From: Sediminibacterium sp.
Lineage (GTDB): Bacteria > Bacteroidota > Bacteroidia > B-17B0 > Aurantibacillaceae
DNA: 64,000 bases
Assembly: GCA_030054095.1 (NCBI GenBank)
Contig: JASGCO010000003.1
Coordinates: 1-64,000 of the forward strand
Reading direction: 5' to 3'
Under the pieces are notes generated by a model. It had not been told where the DNA came from. It saw nothing but the letters and a program-made list of their open reading frames with translations, and searched no databases. Within the stretch, counting starts at the first letter, position 1, and each line of letters begins with the position of its first letter. Position numbers and translations under genes: made by a program. This document shows, one piece after another, positions 1 to 8,634 of this stretch.

Positions 1-1
1 G

Positions 2-43
2 CCCAATCAAAGGGAACACATTATAAAATTCGTGAAGGAGTAA
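2..43 (+). CDS. 3' end of a gene, probably a T9SS sorting-domain tail (partial)
   Basis: Only the last 13 codons and the TAA stop (41-43) are inside the window. In the frame starting at base 2 they read PNQREHIIKFVKE, which has the shape of the last beta strand of a type A T9SS C-terminal domain: alternating hydrophobic residues and a basic end, close to the KFVKE tail of the secreted protein at 27049-28638. The body of the gene is missing, so this is a guess from the tail alone. The interspersed repeat region starts a few bases after the stop. Confidence 0.4.
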   Translation, partial: PNQREHIIKFVKE

Positions 44-58
44 TCCGTTTTATTTTAA

Positions 59-193
59 ACCATATAAGACATAGAAGAACATATAAGAAAACCTTATATG
101 AAACCTTATATGCCTACATAGTTTTATTTTTTAGAGCCATTTTATTTGAACCATATAAGACATAGAAGGACATATAAGAACACCTTATATGAA
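59..193. repeat. Two 44-bp AT-rich palindromic units
   Basis: Two near-identical 44-bp units (59-102 and 150-193) each contain CATATAAG and, a few bases later, its complement CTTATATG, so each can form a hairpin. The second unit recurs exactly at 2707-2750, and a degenerate half unit lies at about 2634-2660. They form the 5' flank of the GC-rich repeat that follows. Their function is unknown. I have a general impression of similar CATATAAG/CTTATATG clusters between genes in other Bacteroidota, but this was not checked. Confidence 0.7.
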
Positions 194-485
194 CCTGCGA
201 TGTCTTAAATGGTTTTTATTCTTCTTTAAATTATCTGTTAACTTTCTGTTTTAGAGTACCCTTTCCGTGAGGGACAGCAGCGGCAGCCTTGCGCTGAACC
301 TTGCGTGATTTTGCGCGAGTGAGGAGGCGACCTGAGAAGCTACCGGAACCGCAGCAAAAGCCGCAAGGGGCAAGCAAGCTAAAGCGTATGGCCCGACCCC
401 AACCCCACACGCATGAACACGCTCTCAAATTGTAAATGGTCATTTAAAAATCATTAATACTTTAATTTCTGGTTGGGGGCACGGC
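99..485 (+). repeat. Interspersed GC-rich repeat element, copy 1 (387 bp, identical to copy 2)
   Basis: Bases 99-485 are identical by eye, base for base, to 2656-3042 (offset 2557). The AT-rich 5' part carries one palindromic unit. The GC-rich core (about 264-412) contains the blocks CGTGAGGGACAG, CAGCGGCAGCC, GAGGCGACCTGAGAAGC, GCAAGCTAAAGCG and GGCCCGACCCC, and the element ends in GGGGGCACGGC. Versions of these blocks recur at 28859-29020 and, inverted, at 49228-49450. The base composition is much richer in GC than the surrounding intergenic DNA. The 70-codon open frame on the minus strand has no protein-like features. The element abuts the truncated gene at 486. Confidence 0.9.
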
Positions 486-956
486 ACATTAAAAACCAAA
501 ACTGCTAACTTTAAGGGAATGGACAGTACCACTTTGTATAGTTTAGCCAACCAATGTCCTTACTCCGGTGGTGGCGTGGTGTATCAGGCCAGAGCCTTAT
601 ACAATGCCGTGTACAATACCTACCAGAAGTTCAGCGATAATTGCAATGTAGCATTGGGTAGCCGCTTGTTCGACAATGTGGTAAAACCGGAGGAAGTAAA
701 GGAAATAAACGTGGTCTTACAATCTAAGTTATTCCCTAATCCAAATCCGGGTGCCTTTACCATTGAGTTAAGCACAAAGACCGATGAGTTAACCGAGGTG
801 CTGGTTTACGATATAAATGGTAAATTAGTGGTAACAAAATCATTTAAAGGGCAAACCCAACTGCAACTGACTACTGACCTTGCAAAAGGAACGTATCTGG
901 TAAAAGTAATGCAGAGCAATAAAACCTTTGATGTTCACCGTTTAGTCATTGAGTAA
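486..956 (+). pseudogene. 5'-truncated T9SS-secreted protein gene with type A sorting domain
   Basis: The reading frame is open straight out of the repeat boundary at 485/486 and contains an ATG at 519. There is no signal peptide, although the last 80 or so residues are a complete type A T9SS C-terminal domain (LFPNPNPGAFTIEL, then YDINGKLV, then DLAKGTYLVKVM and a basic tail). A T9SS substrate without an export signal cannot work, so this is read as the 3' remnant of a larger secreted protein whose front was lost at the repeat junction. The preceding segment (YSLANQCPYSGGGVVYQARALY) looks like the end of a larger domain that I do not recognise. A strong terminator-like hairpin follows the TAA stop. 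Confidence 0.7.
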
Positions 957-977
957 GTTGAAACATAGCGATTTAGT

Positions 978-1022
978 AAAGCCAAAGGCAGGGAGAATGT
1001 TCTCCCTGCTATTTGGCTTTTT
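978..1022 (+). terminator. Rho-independent terminator-like hairpin overlapping the next start codon
   Basis: The arms 978-996 and 1001-1020 pair as AAAGCCAAA/TTTGGCTTT and GCAGGGAGA/TCTCCCTGC with one small internal bulge and a four-base loop, followed by a T run. This is a strong intrinsic terminator 21 bases after the stop at 956. The loop bases ATGT contain the ATG at 997 that is the best start for the next gene. Confidence 0.75.
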
Positions 1023-2244
1023 ACTTTTAATGGGCAGTGTTTTCGCTCAGGAAAAGAATTTAGTAAGTAACGGTGGGTTTGAGGTTTTAGATAGTTGTGT
1101 AATTGCAATGAAAACACCAAGTATATGGCCTTATGTTCCAATACAAATAACTACACCTTGGGACACATTAAAATCTGGCGGTGGTTTAGGTTATATTAAT
1201 CACAGATGTTTCTACCCAAATCCTTCTTGTGGCGTACCTTATAATTTATCAGGGGGAGGTTATCAATATCCAAGGAATGGGAATGGGTATGTCTATTTTG
1301 GTTTTTTCAAATTAACACCTAATTCTTCTATTAACTGGCGTTGGTACATTCAGCAAAAAATGAAGCAAAAACTAACAGCCGGAAAAACCTATTGTGTAAC
1401 CTATTGGGCAAATCTGGTAAATTACTCAAATTACGCTGTAGATGAACTGGGAGCATTTTTTGATGATGGAAGTATTCAATCAATAGGCTGGTTAAAAGAA
1501 GCTCCAGCTAATCCACAGGTTAAAAGTCCTCCGGGTGTATTTTATGCCGATACCTTAAACTGGATGAAAGTTCAGGGAACGTTTACAGCGAATGGAACAG
1601 AGGAATATATTACCTTAGGAAATTTCCGGTTAAACGCGGCAACTACTTATACCAGTTTGGATGGAAATACTGCCGGAACTGCTTTATATTTTATTGACGA
1701 TGTCAGCGTCTTACCTACCGATTTACCGGCTTATGCAGGGCCTGATAAAAGTTATATGGTGGGCGATAGTGCCTTTATTGGCCGCCCCTCTGAAATAGGT
1801 TTAGACGACGATTGCTTTTGGTATAAACTCCCTAACCAAACCACTGCTATGGATACGGTGGCGGGTTTATGGGTAAAGCCTTTGGTAACCACGACCTATG
1901 TCGTAAAACAGGATATTTGCGGCACGGTAAAATGGGACACCGTGGTGGTAACACCCAATTATGTTGGTATTAACGAACATACTTATTTAGCGGAACAGAT
2001 TAGGTTGGCACCTAATCCGGCCAGTCAGCAGATACAAATTTACAGTCCGCTCTTTACTGAAACAGACCATCTGAAACTCACGCTTACCAACGCTTTAGGG
2101 CAAGTGGTACGGGAAGAAGACATCACCCTTAAAAATCAGCAGGTGGTTTTAAACACAGCCGATTTACCGGATGGGGTGTATTCGGTTCAGGGATATATAG
2201 AAGGGAAAGGGAATTTTGTAAAGCGGGTGCTTATTCAGCATTAG
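997..2244 (+). CDS. T9SS-secreted protein, type A sorting domain
   Basis: The N terminus MFSLLFGFLLLMGSVFAQ is a clear signal peptide. It is followed by a Cys-containing domain beginning LVSNGGFEVLDSC, of the kind often found at the front of Bacteroidota surface proteins and reminiscent of carbohydrate-binding modules, then an Ig/PKD-like stretch, and a type A T9SS C-terminal domain from about residue 335 (RLAPNPASQQIQIYS ... LPDGVYSVQGY ... FVKRVLIQH). It is therefore predicted to be exported and released or anchored at the surface. The ATG at 997 is the last one that keeps the signal peptide; an in-frame TTG at 949 would add 16 mostly basic residues and overlap the preceding stop. The ATG sits in the loop of a terminator-like hairpin. 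Function unknown. Confidence 0.8.
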   Translation: MFSLLFGFLLLMGSVFAQEKNLVSNGGFEVLDSCVIAMKTPSIWPYVPIQITTPWDTLKSGGGLGYINHRCFYPNPSCGVPYNLSGGGYQYPRNGNGYVYFGFFKLTPNSSINWRWYIQQKMKQKLTAGKTYCVTYWANLVNYSNYAVDELGAFFDDGSIQSIGWLKEAPANPQVKSPPGVFYADTLNWMKVQGTFTANGTEEYITLGNFRLNAATTYTSLDGNTAGTALYFIDDVSVLPTDLPAYAGPDKSYMVGDSAFIGRPSEIGLDDDCFWYKLPNQTTAMDTVAGLWVKPLVTTTYVVKQDICGTVKWDTVVVTPNYVGINEHTYLAEQIRLAPNPASQQIQIYSPLFTETDHLKLTLTNALGQVVREEDITLKNQQVVLNTADLPDGVYSVQGYIEGKGNFVKRVLIQH

Positions 2245-2284
2245 ATTATTTTTTTTAATTAATTCAAGTCCATTCACAATAAAG

Positions 2285-2614
2285 ATGCGACCTAAACAAC
2301 TATTATCTGAAAAGGTACAATTAGAGCCGTTTCAGATTAAAACTATTAATGTAGGATTCATTGAACGTCACATTGATTCTTTTTCTATTGTAGCGCGCTA
2401 TACAAGGCGGTTTCAGGATAAAGGATTTTACGCGGAATTTCAGTGCGAAGACCAAAGCCTTTTGTTAAAAGTTAAGTTTCCATACAAAGATTTAATAACC
2501 GGACGCTTTGTTACCAAAGAACGAATTATTGAAAATGATTCCAATCCTTATCTGAAAGTTTTACTTTTTAGTGAATACGCGGTTGAGTTTGATATGGATA
2601 TTTTAGCGGTTTAA
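2285..2614 (+). CDS. Hypothetical protein, 109 aa
   Basis: An ATG-initiated frame of 109 residues, 40 bases after the stop of the preceding T9SS gene, with no signal peptide or membrane segment. It is rich in aromatic and charged residues in alternating patterns (YTRRFQDKGFYAEFQC, LLLKVKFPYKDL) that suggest a small beta-rich cytoplasmic domain. I do not recognise a family. It lies between the two identical 387-bp repeats, so it may have been carried there with its neighbours. The normal codon pattern and the absence of a better frame support a real gene. Confidence 0.6.
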   Translation: MRPKQLLSEKVQLEPFQIKTINVGFIERHIDSFSIVARYTRRFQDKGFYAEFQCEDQSLLLKVKFPYKDLITGRFVTKERIIENDSNPYLKVLLFSEYAVEFDMDILAV

Positions 2615-2655
2615 ACCTTATAAAGGCAATTAAGGACATATAAGAACACCTTATT

Positions 2656-3042
2656 TGAAACCTTATATGCCTACATAGTTTTATTTTTTAGAGCCATTTT
2701 ATTTGAACCATATAAGACATAGAAGGACATATAAGAACACCTTATATGAACCTGCGATGTCTTAAATGGTTTTTATTCTTCTTTAAATTATCTGTTAACT
2801 TTCTGTTTTAGAGTACCCTTTCCGTGAGGGACAGCAGCGGCAGCCTTGCGCTGAACCTTGCGTGATTTTGCGCGAGTGAGGAGGCGACCTGAGAAGCTAC
2901 CGGAACCGCAGCAAAAGCCGCAAGGGGCAAGCAAGCTAAAGCGTATGGCCCGACCCCAACCCCACACGCATGAACACGCTCTCAAATTGTAAATGGTCAT
3001 TTAAAAATCATTAATACTTTAATTTCTGGTTGGGGGCACGGC
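2656..3042 (+). repeat. Interspersed GC-rich repeat element, copy 2 (387 bp, identical to copy 1)
   Basis: This is a perfect second copy of 99-485 in the same orientation. The bases after the conserved GGGGGCACGGC end differ between the copies (ACATTAAA at 486, CTGAAAAT at 3043), which fixes the right boundary; the left boundary is lost just before TGAAACC. The perfect identity over 387 bp of non-coding DNA implies a recent duplication or ongoing gene conversion. After it come about 50 bp with no gene and then the 3' end of the metalloprotease gene on the other strand. Confidence 0.9.
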
Positions 3043-3095
3043 CTGAAAATACCGGAGTATGGCGTTGATATGTGCCTGTTAAAACCTTAGATACC

Positions 3096-4037
3096 TTAAT
3101 GCAAATAAAGCCGCTGCGTCAGAATCACATTGGCCATAAAATTATACTGCTCCTGCGTAAAGCGGCAACGGCAGGGTTTATAATACGTCATATAATTATC
3201 TACCGGCGGAATAAAATACTCATTACTGGCATCTTTGGGTCCGTGCAAAAAGCCACAAGGCGCCAGCGCCGATACACTTTGCGAAAAACAATCGGCATCG
3301 GTATCGCAAAACCCATCGCCATTCGTGTAACAATTACGCCCCGTAACGCTGCGGGTTACCAGCTCAGTGGTTAAAGGCTGACTGGGGTTAGGCACTACTG
3401 TAGAAGTGGGAATAGGGCCCGATATATCGTCAAACGTGTGCACCAGCCCGAAAAAATGTCCCATTTCGTGAATGGGGGTTGTTCCGCCAATGGCATTTTT
3501 TTCGATCACAATGGCATCTTTGCCGCCCGGAAAATACGCGTACCCCGATGCGCCGGAAGGTAATTTAATGGTATCTACCAAATAAATATTAATGGTTTTA
3601 TCGGTGTACCAGTTAGACGTAACAATAGGATCGGTAACCGTTTTATACCACCGGTTATACGGGAAATTAGGGATAACCGCGGTACTGCAATTCATAAACG
3701 ACACGCAAATGGGTTTAAACGCGTTATTCAGGTTATTAATACAGGTAGTTAAACTGGCCGCCGTTAAACCACCGCCCCATTGATAGTTACTATCAAGCAC
3801 CACGTAAAACACCACCGAAAATTTTTTATTGAGACAGGTATCGTGCTTCAGTGTGGTTACCATGTTTCGATTGCCCACTACCGAATTTCGCCAGGTTCTG
3901 TAATTGGCCGGTGTTTCGGTTCCGCAACGGTCTATTAACGCTGCATGGTGTTGTAACGTGTTCGTTTGTGCCGTAACGATTCCTGACCACACAACCAGAA
4001 GCAGGAGAACCTGAAATAGTATTTTTGTTTGTTTCAC
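3096..4037 (-). CDS. Secreted zinc metalloprotease, pappalysin/cytophagalysin-like (M43)
   Basis: The 313-residue protein starts with a signal peptide (MKQTKILFQVLLLLVVWSGIVTAQ). Residues 190-200 read HEMGHFFGLVH, the extended metzincin zinc site HExxHxxGxxH followed by TFD, and NYMTYY near the C terminus fits the Met-turn. Paired cysteines in the intervening loop (GRNCYTNGDGFCDTDADC) are typical of M43 enzymes. The chain ends soon after the Met-turn, so unlike many relatives it carries no T9SS sorting domain; it is predicted to be a periplasmic or Sec-secreted peptidase. It is divergent from the PKD gene at 4101, with 63 bp between them. Confidence 0.85.
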   Translation of the reverse strand: MKQTKILFQVLLLLVVWSGIVTAQTNTLQHHAALIDRCGTETPANYRTWRNSVVGNRNMVTTLKHDTCLNKKFSVVFYVVLDSNYQWGGGLTAASLTTCINNLNNAFKPICVSFMNCSTAVIPNFPYNRWYKTVTDPIVTSNWYTDKTINIYLVDTIKLPSGASGYAYFPGGKDAIVIEKNAIGGTTPIHEMGHFFGLVHTFDDISGPIPTSTVVPNPSQPLTTELVTRSVTGRNCYTNGDGFCDTDADCFSQSVSALAPCGFLHGPKDASNEYFIPPVDNYMTYYKPCRCRFTQEQYNFMANVILTQRLYLH

Positions 4038-4067
4038 GAATTAACTTTTCTCCTTAAAATATTTTTA

Positions 4068-4075
4068 TACTTTTG
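4068..4075 (+). promoter_or_regulatory. Predicted Bacteroidota -7 promoter element for the PKD-porP-ompA operon
   Basis: TACTTTTG matches the Bacteroidota -7 consensus TAnnTTTG exactly and lies 25 bases before the GTG start at 4101, giving a leader of roughly 20 bases. No convincing -33 element was identified. Confidence 0.55.
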
Positions 4076-4100
4076 ATTAAATCAAATTTAGAAAAATTCC

Positions 4101-7100
4101 GTGAATAGACTTAACGCATGCCACATATTTTTAGTTTTTCTGCTTGCATGCTTTTCAATACAATCAAACGCTCAGGTAAGTGCCACGCCTTCTGCCGGCT
4201 GTGTACCGCTTACGGTTAATTTTACATCGCCACCGGGAGCCAGTGGTATATTGTGGAACTTTGGAAACAGCATTACGTCTAACGTCGCGAATCCTTCCAA
4301 CAACTACACCAATCCCGGCACTTACACGGTTACACTTAATTGTAATTTGGGTACGTTTACAACGCTGGTGGTGGTACACCCTAAACCCGTTGCCAATTTT
4401 ACGTTTACGCAACCGGCCAGCGGCTGCGCTGTTAAAACCGTAAGTTTCACCGATCAAAGTTCGGCGCCCGCGGGTTCTTCGTTAACAAACTGGCAATGGA
4501 GCTATGGCGATGGCGGCTCTGGCAACAGTTCGGGCAACCATACCTATGGTTATACGGTAGCCGGTAGTTTCAGCGTAACACTTAAAGTAACCGATAACAA
4601 TAATTGCGACAACACCGTTACCAAAGGGGTTATTCATGTTTCCGCCCAACCTACTGTTGTTATCAGCAATACCGGACTTAACTCCTGTGTGGCGCCTTTT
4701 ACAACTTCCTTCAGTGGCAGCAATTGCGCCAGTGGGTCGCCATTAGGCGGGGGCTTAACCTACAACTGGAATTTCGGAAACGGTGGAAACGGCTCCTCGT
4801 CACAAAATCCGGGAAATACAACCTATACCGCTCAGGGTAATTATAATGTTGTGCTAACCGTAACCGACAATAATAACTGTAGCCGTTCTAACACTGTGCA
4901 GGTTTCCGTTAATTTACCTGCCGTAAAAGTAAAACTAAAAGATACGGTTTGCTTAAATACCCCTTTATTTGTACGCGACTCTTCGAATGTGCCTTTTACC
5001 ACCTGGAACATGGGTGATGGCGCTACACCCTTACTGAATACCACCACATCGCCTGTATTATCGCAATCGGTACATGTTTATACTACCCCTGGTAATTATA
5101 CGATCAGTATTACCGCTACAAGCGGCACCTGCTCAAGCACCATTACCAAAACCATACATGTACAACAGGTTATTGCTAACTTTACCACTACCCTGCCCTC
5201 TTATACCTGCGGGTCGCATTTTCTGGCACCCATGATTAACCAGTCTTCGCCCAATGCCACTACTTACACATGGACGTATCAAACGTACAATCCACCCACA
5301 GTTACTACTTCCACGCTTCAAAACCCTACGTTTACCTATGTGGTAAATAGTTTGAATCCATACCACATTTATTCGGTCTATAATCCTACTATCAGCCTTC
5401 AGGTTAAATCGGCGTTTGGCTGTATCTCCGGGTTTTCGTTTCACGCGTACGACAGCGTGATGCGCCCGAGTGCCTGGTTTTCGGTTAATAAACGCGAAGG
5501 ATGCGCTCCGCTGGTGGTAACGTTTAAAGACAGTAGTTTTACACGTCCGGTTTACCCCATTACCAGTTACACCTGGAACAATGGCGCTAATCCGGCTACA
5601 CTGGTAAGCGGCACCATTCCGCCGCCGGTGGTAAATCCTACGTTTACCTATTCCTCCCCCGGAACCTATACGCCCTATCTGATTGTACAAACAGCGGGCG
5701 GATGTATTGATACGTCGTTTGTGGATACCATTACAGTTGTAAATCCACCGGTAATCAGCTTTAGTGTCAGTCCCAATATTGCCTGCTGGAACCAGCCGAT
5801 ACAAATTACAAATACTTCGCCTCCCACCACGCCCCCTATCCAACACTGGCATGTGCAAAGCGACAACAGTTTCTTTTCGCATTGTGTTAATGATGCCAAT
5901 CCCTCCGGATTATTTACACATTTTGGTCCGCACACCTTTACCATGAGCGGCTACCACCACAGCTGCAAAGGCACCGCCGTTTCAACACAAACCGTGTTTG
6001 TGAAAGGCCCTATTGTACAAAGCCGTTTTGAAACCAACTGCGCGGCTTCGCAACGCAAAAATGTTATATTCCGGTCCAGCTTACAGGACGCGCAGTATGC
6101 CACCCTTAATTTCGGAGATGGTAGCCCTGCCTTTACAATTACCGGAACCCCTAACGCTGTTATTAACCACAGCATCACACATAGTTATGCCGCTACCGGC
6201 GATTATACGGCAAGTTTAACGGGTTATAACGCGACGAATGGCTGCCCGCCCTATACGTACACCATGCAGGTAAAAGTTAGAGATGTAAGTGCCAGTTTTA
6301 CCTTACCTGCCGTAGCCTGCGCCAGTTTAGGGACACTGTATGATGCCAGCGCGTCAACCGATGTGTTTGCCTCGTGTGGCAGAGGTTACCTTTGGTACTT
6401 TAATAATCTGCCACCGGTAGAAGTAACAACACCTACATTAAATTACGCTTTACCAGCAGCCGGCATTTATACCGTTACACTGTATGTAAGAGATGTAAAT
6501 GGTTGCAGCGATACCGCGCAACGCACTATCCGCATGAGCAGCGCTGCCGCCAGTTTTACGTTTGGCGCCAACCCGCTTTGTTATTCTACAGGTACAGTGC
6601 AAATGGTAAATACCACCAGTGGCAGTCCCGATCCCATCACCAGTTACTTCTGGAATTCAGGCGGTGCAGGTACTTCTACCTTAACGGCTCCTGTTTTTAA
6701 TTATGGGAATACGTTTGTACCACCACCCGGACAATCGTTTACTGTAAGCCTGATGGCAACAAACAGTATTGGCTGCACAGATACTATACGCCATGTGCTT
6801 CAGGTTAATAACCCCAGTTCTTACATCTTCCCGAGTCAAAGCAATATTTGTACTGGTACTTCGGTTAGCTTTATTACGCCACAGGGTTATCCCAATTACA
6901 CGTTTACATTTGGTCCTTCCACACAATCGCTTGCTACCACCAACTATACGGCGGCCTATACCTATACGGCACACGGGTCGTTTAACGCTTCTGTAACAGT
7001 GCAGGACGCGGGCGGCTGCCTGAGTTCGAGTTATTTCCCCATTAACGTACAAAGTTTTCCTACGGCCAGTTTCAGCATTAATGCCGCTAACTCCGTTAAC

Positions 7101-8633
7101 GGTAATAATATCTGTTCCGGCGCACCGGTTACCTTCAGCAATGCCAGTACATCCAACTATCCGCTTTCTTACAACTGGAATCTGAATACAGGTAGTGCCA
7201 TTGTAAACAACAGCGTGGTGGTAAACACCTATACCGCCAGTCAAAACAGTGTAGTACCGATCAGTTTAACCGTGAGTACCACCAATGGGTGTTCGTCGGT
7301 CTTCACAAATACGTTTGCTATTTTTGTGGCCAAGGCCGATATTAATCTTGATAAATCCGTTATCTGCCTGGGCGAATCCATTAAAGTAAACCTAAAGGAT
7401 ACCACCTCGGTACACGCCTGGGTGTGGGGATTTGGCGATGGCACACCAACACATACCGTATTTGCAGGTCCTTCTAATCCAAGCTTTACCTTGCATCCGT
7501 ACACATTTTATCCGGCAGCGTCTAATGGCAGCACAACCTTAAGTTTGATTTATTTTTCCTCTCAGCTGGCCTGCCGCTATTCCGTAGATGTGCCCATTAC
7601 CATCCGCCGTATTGACGCTAATTTTATACGAAATACGGAAACGATTAAAGCGGACAGTATTCATTGTATTGGCAAAGCGGATACCTTTTCGAATACCACG
7701 CCCAATTCGGCTAACTTTACGTTTAACTGGGACTTCGGAAATGGTGTTACCTCTACTCAAACGAATCCAAATTATACCTATCCTAACGCGGGAGTATATA
7801 CCGTTTCGTTAACCGTAAAAGATCCGGCTAATAATTGTATAGGATCAACCGTTAAAAACATGACCATTCATGCTTTACCGGATCCAAGAATAAACGGTCC
7901 CGACTCCGTTTGCCAAAACAAACCGTTTACCTTAAATGGTCTCTCTACAGGCACTGTGCCTATTGTATCGTATCAATGGACCCCTTCGGTTGGATTAAGC
8001 CAGCCCAATAGTCCAACAACAAACGTTACCGCATCTTTAGCCACACAGTATTCCCTTACCGTTACAGATGCCAATGGTTGCAGTAACGGAACCACCAGTT
8101 CTGTATTTGTTCAGGAGCCGCCTTTACCTATTCAGTGGGACACCACAATTATTATTGGCCAGAATATTACAGTGAATGGCTACGCAGGCGCTAACATGAG
8201 TTATACCTGGAATCCGAACATAGCGATTAATTGTACAACGTGTATTACGCCGCTCTCCACCACCACCGCTAACATTGTGTATTCGGTAACCGTAGCCGAC
8301 AACATGGGGTGTTTCAGCCGCGTCAATACGTACACCATTGAAGTTTTACCAAAGAGTTCGGTAGATGTTCCTACAGCGTTTACCCCTAATGGCGATGGCA
8401 AAAACGATATTATTTATGTGAGCGGATGGGGTATAAAAAAACTGAATTACTTCCGCATCTTTAACCGTTGGGGGCAATTACTTTTTGAAAGTAACGACAT
8501 AAGTATTGGATGGGATGGCATATTTAACGGAGTGCCACAAAACATGGAAACCTATGTGTATCAGGTATCGGCGGAAACATTTGTTGATTATAAAGCCTTA
8601 CTGAAAACCGGTACTTTTAAACTGATACGTTGA
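4101..8633 (+). CDS. Giant PKD-repeat surface protein with type B (gliding-motility/CHU_C) T9SS domain
   Basis: This 1510-residue protein has a signal peptide (ending SIQSNAQ), then a long chain of PKD/Ig-like beta-sandwich repeats recognisable by their WxxG[DN]G cores (for example WSYGDGGSG, WNFGNGGNG, WGFGDGTPTH, WDFGNGVTS) spaced about 80-95 residues apart, and a C-terminal CHU_C domain (VPTAFTPNGDGKNDIIYV ... FNRWGQLLFES ... WDGIFNG). Such type B domains direct export by T9SS and surface retention; SprB of Flavobacterium johnsoniae is the best known member. It is probably an adhesin or filament. The GTG start is set by the signal peptide. It is followed after one base by the PorP/SprF gene, the usual partner for type B substrates. 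Confidence 0.9.
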   Translation: MNRLNACHIFLVFLLACFSIQSNAQVSATPSAGCVPLTVNFTSPPGASGILWNFGNSITSNVANPSNNYTNPGTYTVTLNCNLGTFTTLVVVHPKPVANFTFTQPASGCAVKTVSFTDQSSAPAGSSLTNWQWSYGDGGSGNSSGNHTYGYTVAGSFSVTLKVTDNNNCDNTVTKGVIHVSAQPTVVISNTGLNSCVAPFTTSFSGSNCASGSPLGGGLTYNWNFGNGGNGSSSQNPGNTTYTAQGNYNVVLTVTDNNNCSRSNTVQVSVNLPAVKVKLKDTVCLNTPLFVRDSSNVPFTTWNMGDGATPLLNTTTSPVLSQSVHVYTTPGNYTISITATSGTCSSTITKTIHVQQVIANFTTTLPSYTCGSHFLAPMINQSSPNATTYTWTYQTYNPPTVTTSTLQNPTFTYVVNSLNPYHIYSVYNPTISLQVKSAFGCISGFSFHAYDSVMRPSAWFSVNKREGCAPLVVTFKDSSFTRPVYPITSYTWNNGANPATLVSGTIPPPVVNPTFTYSSPGTYTPYLIVQTAGGCIDTSFVDTITVVNPPVISFSVSPNIACWNQPIQITNTSPPTTPPIQHWHVQSDNSFFSHCVNDANPSGLFTHFGPHTFTMSGYHHSCKGTAVSTQTVFVKGPIVQSRFETNCAASQRKNVIFRSSLQDAQYATLNFGDGSPAFTITGTPNAVINHSITHSYAATGDYTASLTGYNATNGCPPYTYTMQVKVRDVSASFTLPAVACASLGTLYDASASTDVFASCGRGYLWYFNNLPPVEVTTPTLNYALPAAGIYTVTLYVRDVNGCSDTAQRTIRMSSAAASFTFGANPLCYSTGTVQMVNTTSGSPDPITSYFWNSGGAGTSTLTAPVFNYGNTFVPPPGQSFTVSLMATNSIGCTDTIRHVLQVNNPSSYIFPSQSNICTGTSVSFITPQGYPNYTFTFGPSTQSLATTNYTAAYTYTAHGSFNASVTVQDAGGCLSSSYFPINVQSFPTASFSINAANSVNGNNICSGAPVTFSNASTSNYPLSYNWNLNTGSAIVNNSVVVNTYTASQNSVVPISLTVSTTNGCSSVFTNTFAIFVAKADINLDKSVICLGESIKVNLKDTTSVHAWVWGFGDGTPTHTVFAGPSNPSFTLHPYTFYPAASNGSTTLSLIYFSSQLACRYSVDVPITIRRIDANFIRNTETIKADSIHCIGKADTFSNTTPNSANFTFNWDFGNGVTSTQTNPNYTYPNAGVYTVSLTVKDPANNCIGSTVKNMTIHALPDPRINGPDSVCQNKPFTLNGLSTGTVPIVSYQWTPSVGLSQPNSPTTNVTASLATQYSLTVTDANGCSNGTTSSVFVQEPPLPIQWDTTIIIGQNITVNGYAGANMSYTWNPNIAINCTTCITPLSTTTANIVYSVTVADNMGCFSRVNTYTIEVLPKSSVDVPTAFTPNGDGKNDIIYVSGWGIKKLNYFRIFNRWGQLLFESNDISIGWDGIFNGVPQNMETYVYQVSAETFVDYKALLKTGTFKLIR

Positions 8634-8634
8634 T

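Noticed and set aside
59..193. CRISPR array from the repeated 44-bp units
   Set aside because: Only two adjacent units, spacer not comparable in size, no cas genes and a duplicate elsewhere.
231..443. 70-codon minus-strand ORF in repeat copy 1 (also 2788-3000 in copy 2)
   Set aside because: It lies wholly inside the GC-rich repeat, has an unusual Cys/Arg/Ser composition and no domain; the other two copies of the repeat do not preserve the frame.
3043..3090. 15-codon open stretch after repeat copy 2 (LKIPEYGVDMCLLKP) as a gene fragment
   Set aside because: It might be the tail of a gene cut by the repeat, but it is too short to support any call.
3072..3374. 100-codon plus-strand ORF over the end of the metalloprotease gene
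   Set aside because: Basic, Ile/Arg-rich shadow; the opposite strand has a clear HExxHxxGxxH enzyme.
5133..5882. 249-codon minus-strand ORF inside the PKD gene
   Set aside because: It is antisense to a strongly supported gene; its Arg/Gly/Ile-rich composition is that of a shadow frame.
6681..7244. 187-codon minus-strand ORF inside the PKD gene
   Set aside because: Also an antisense shadow of the PKD repeats, with no signal or domain.
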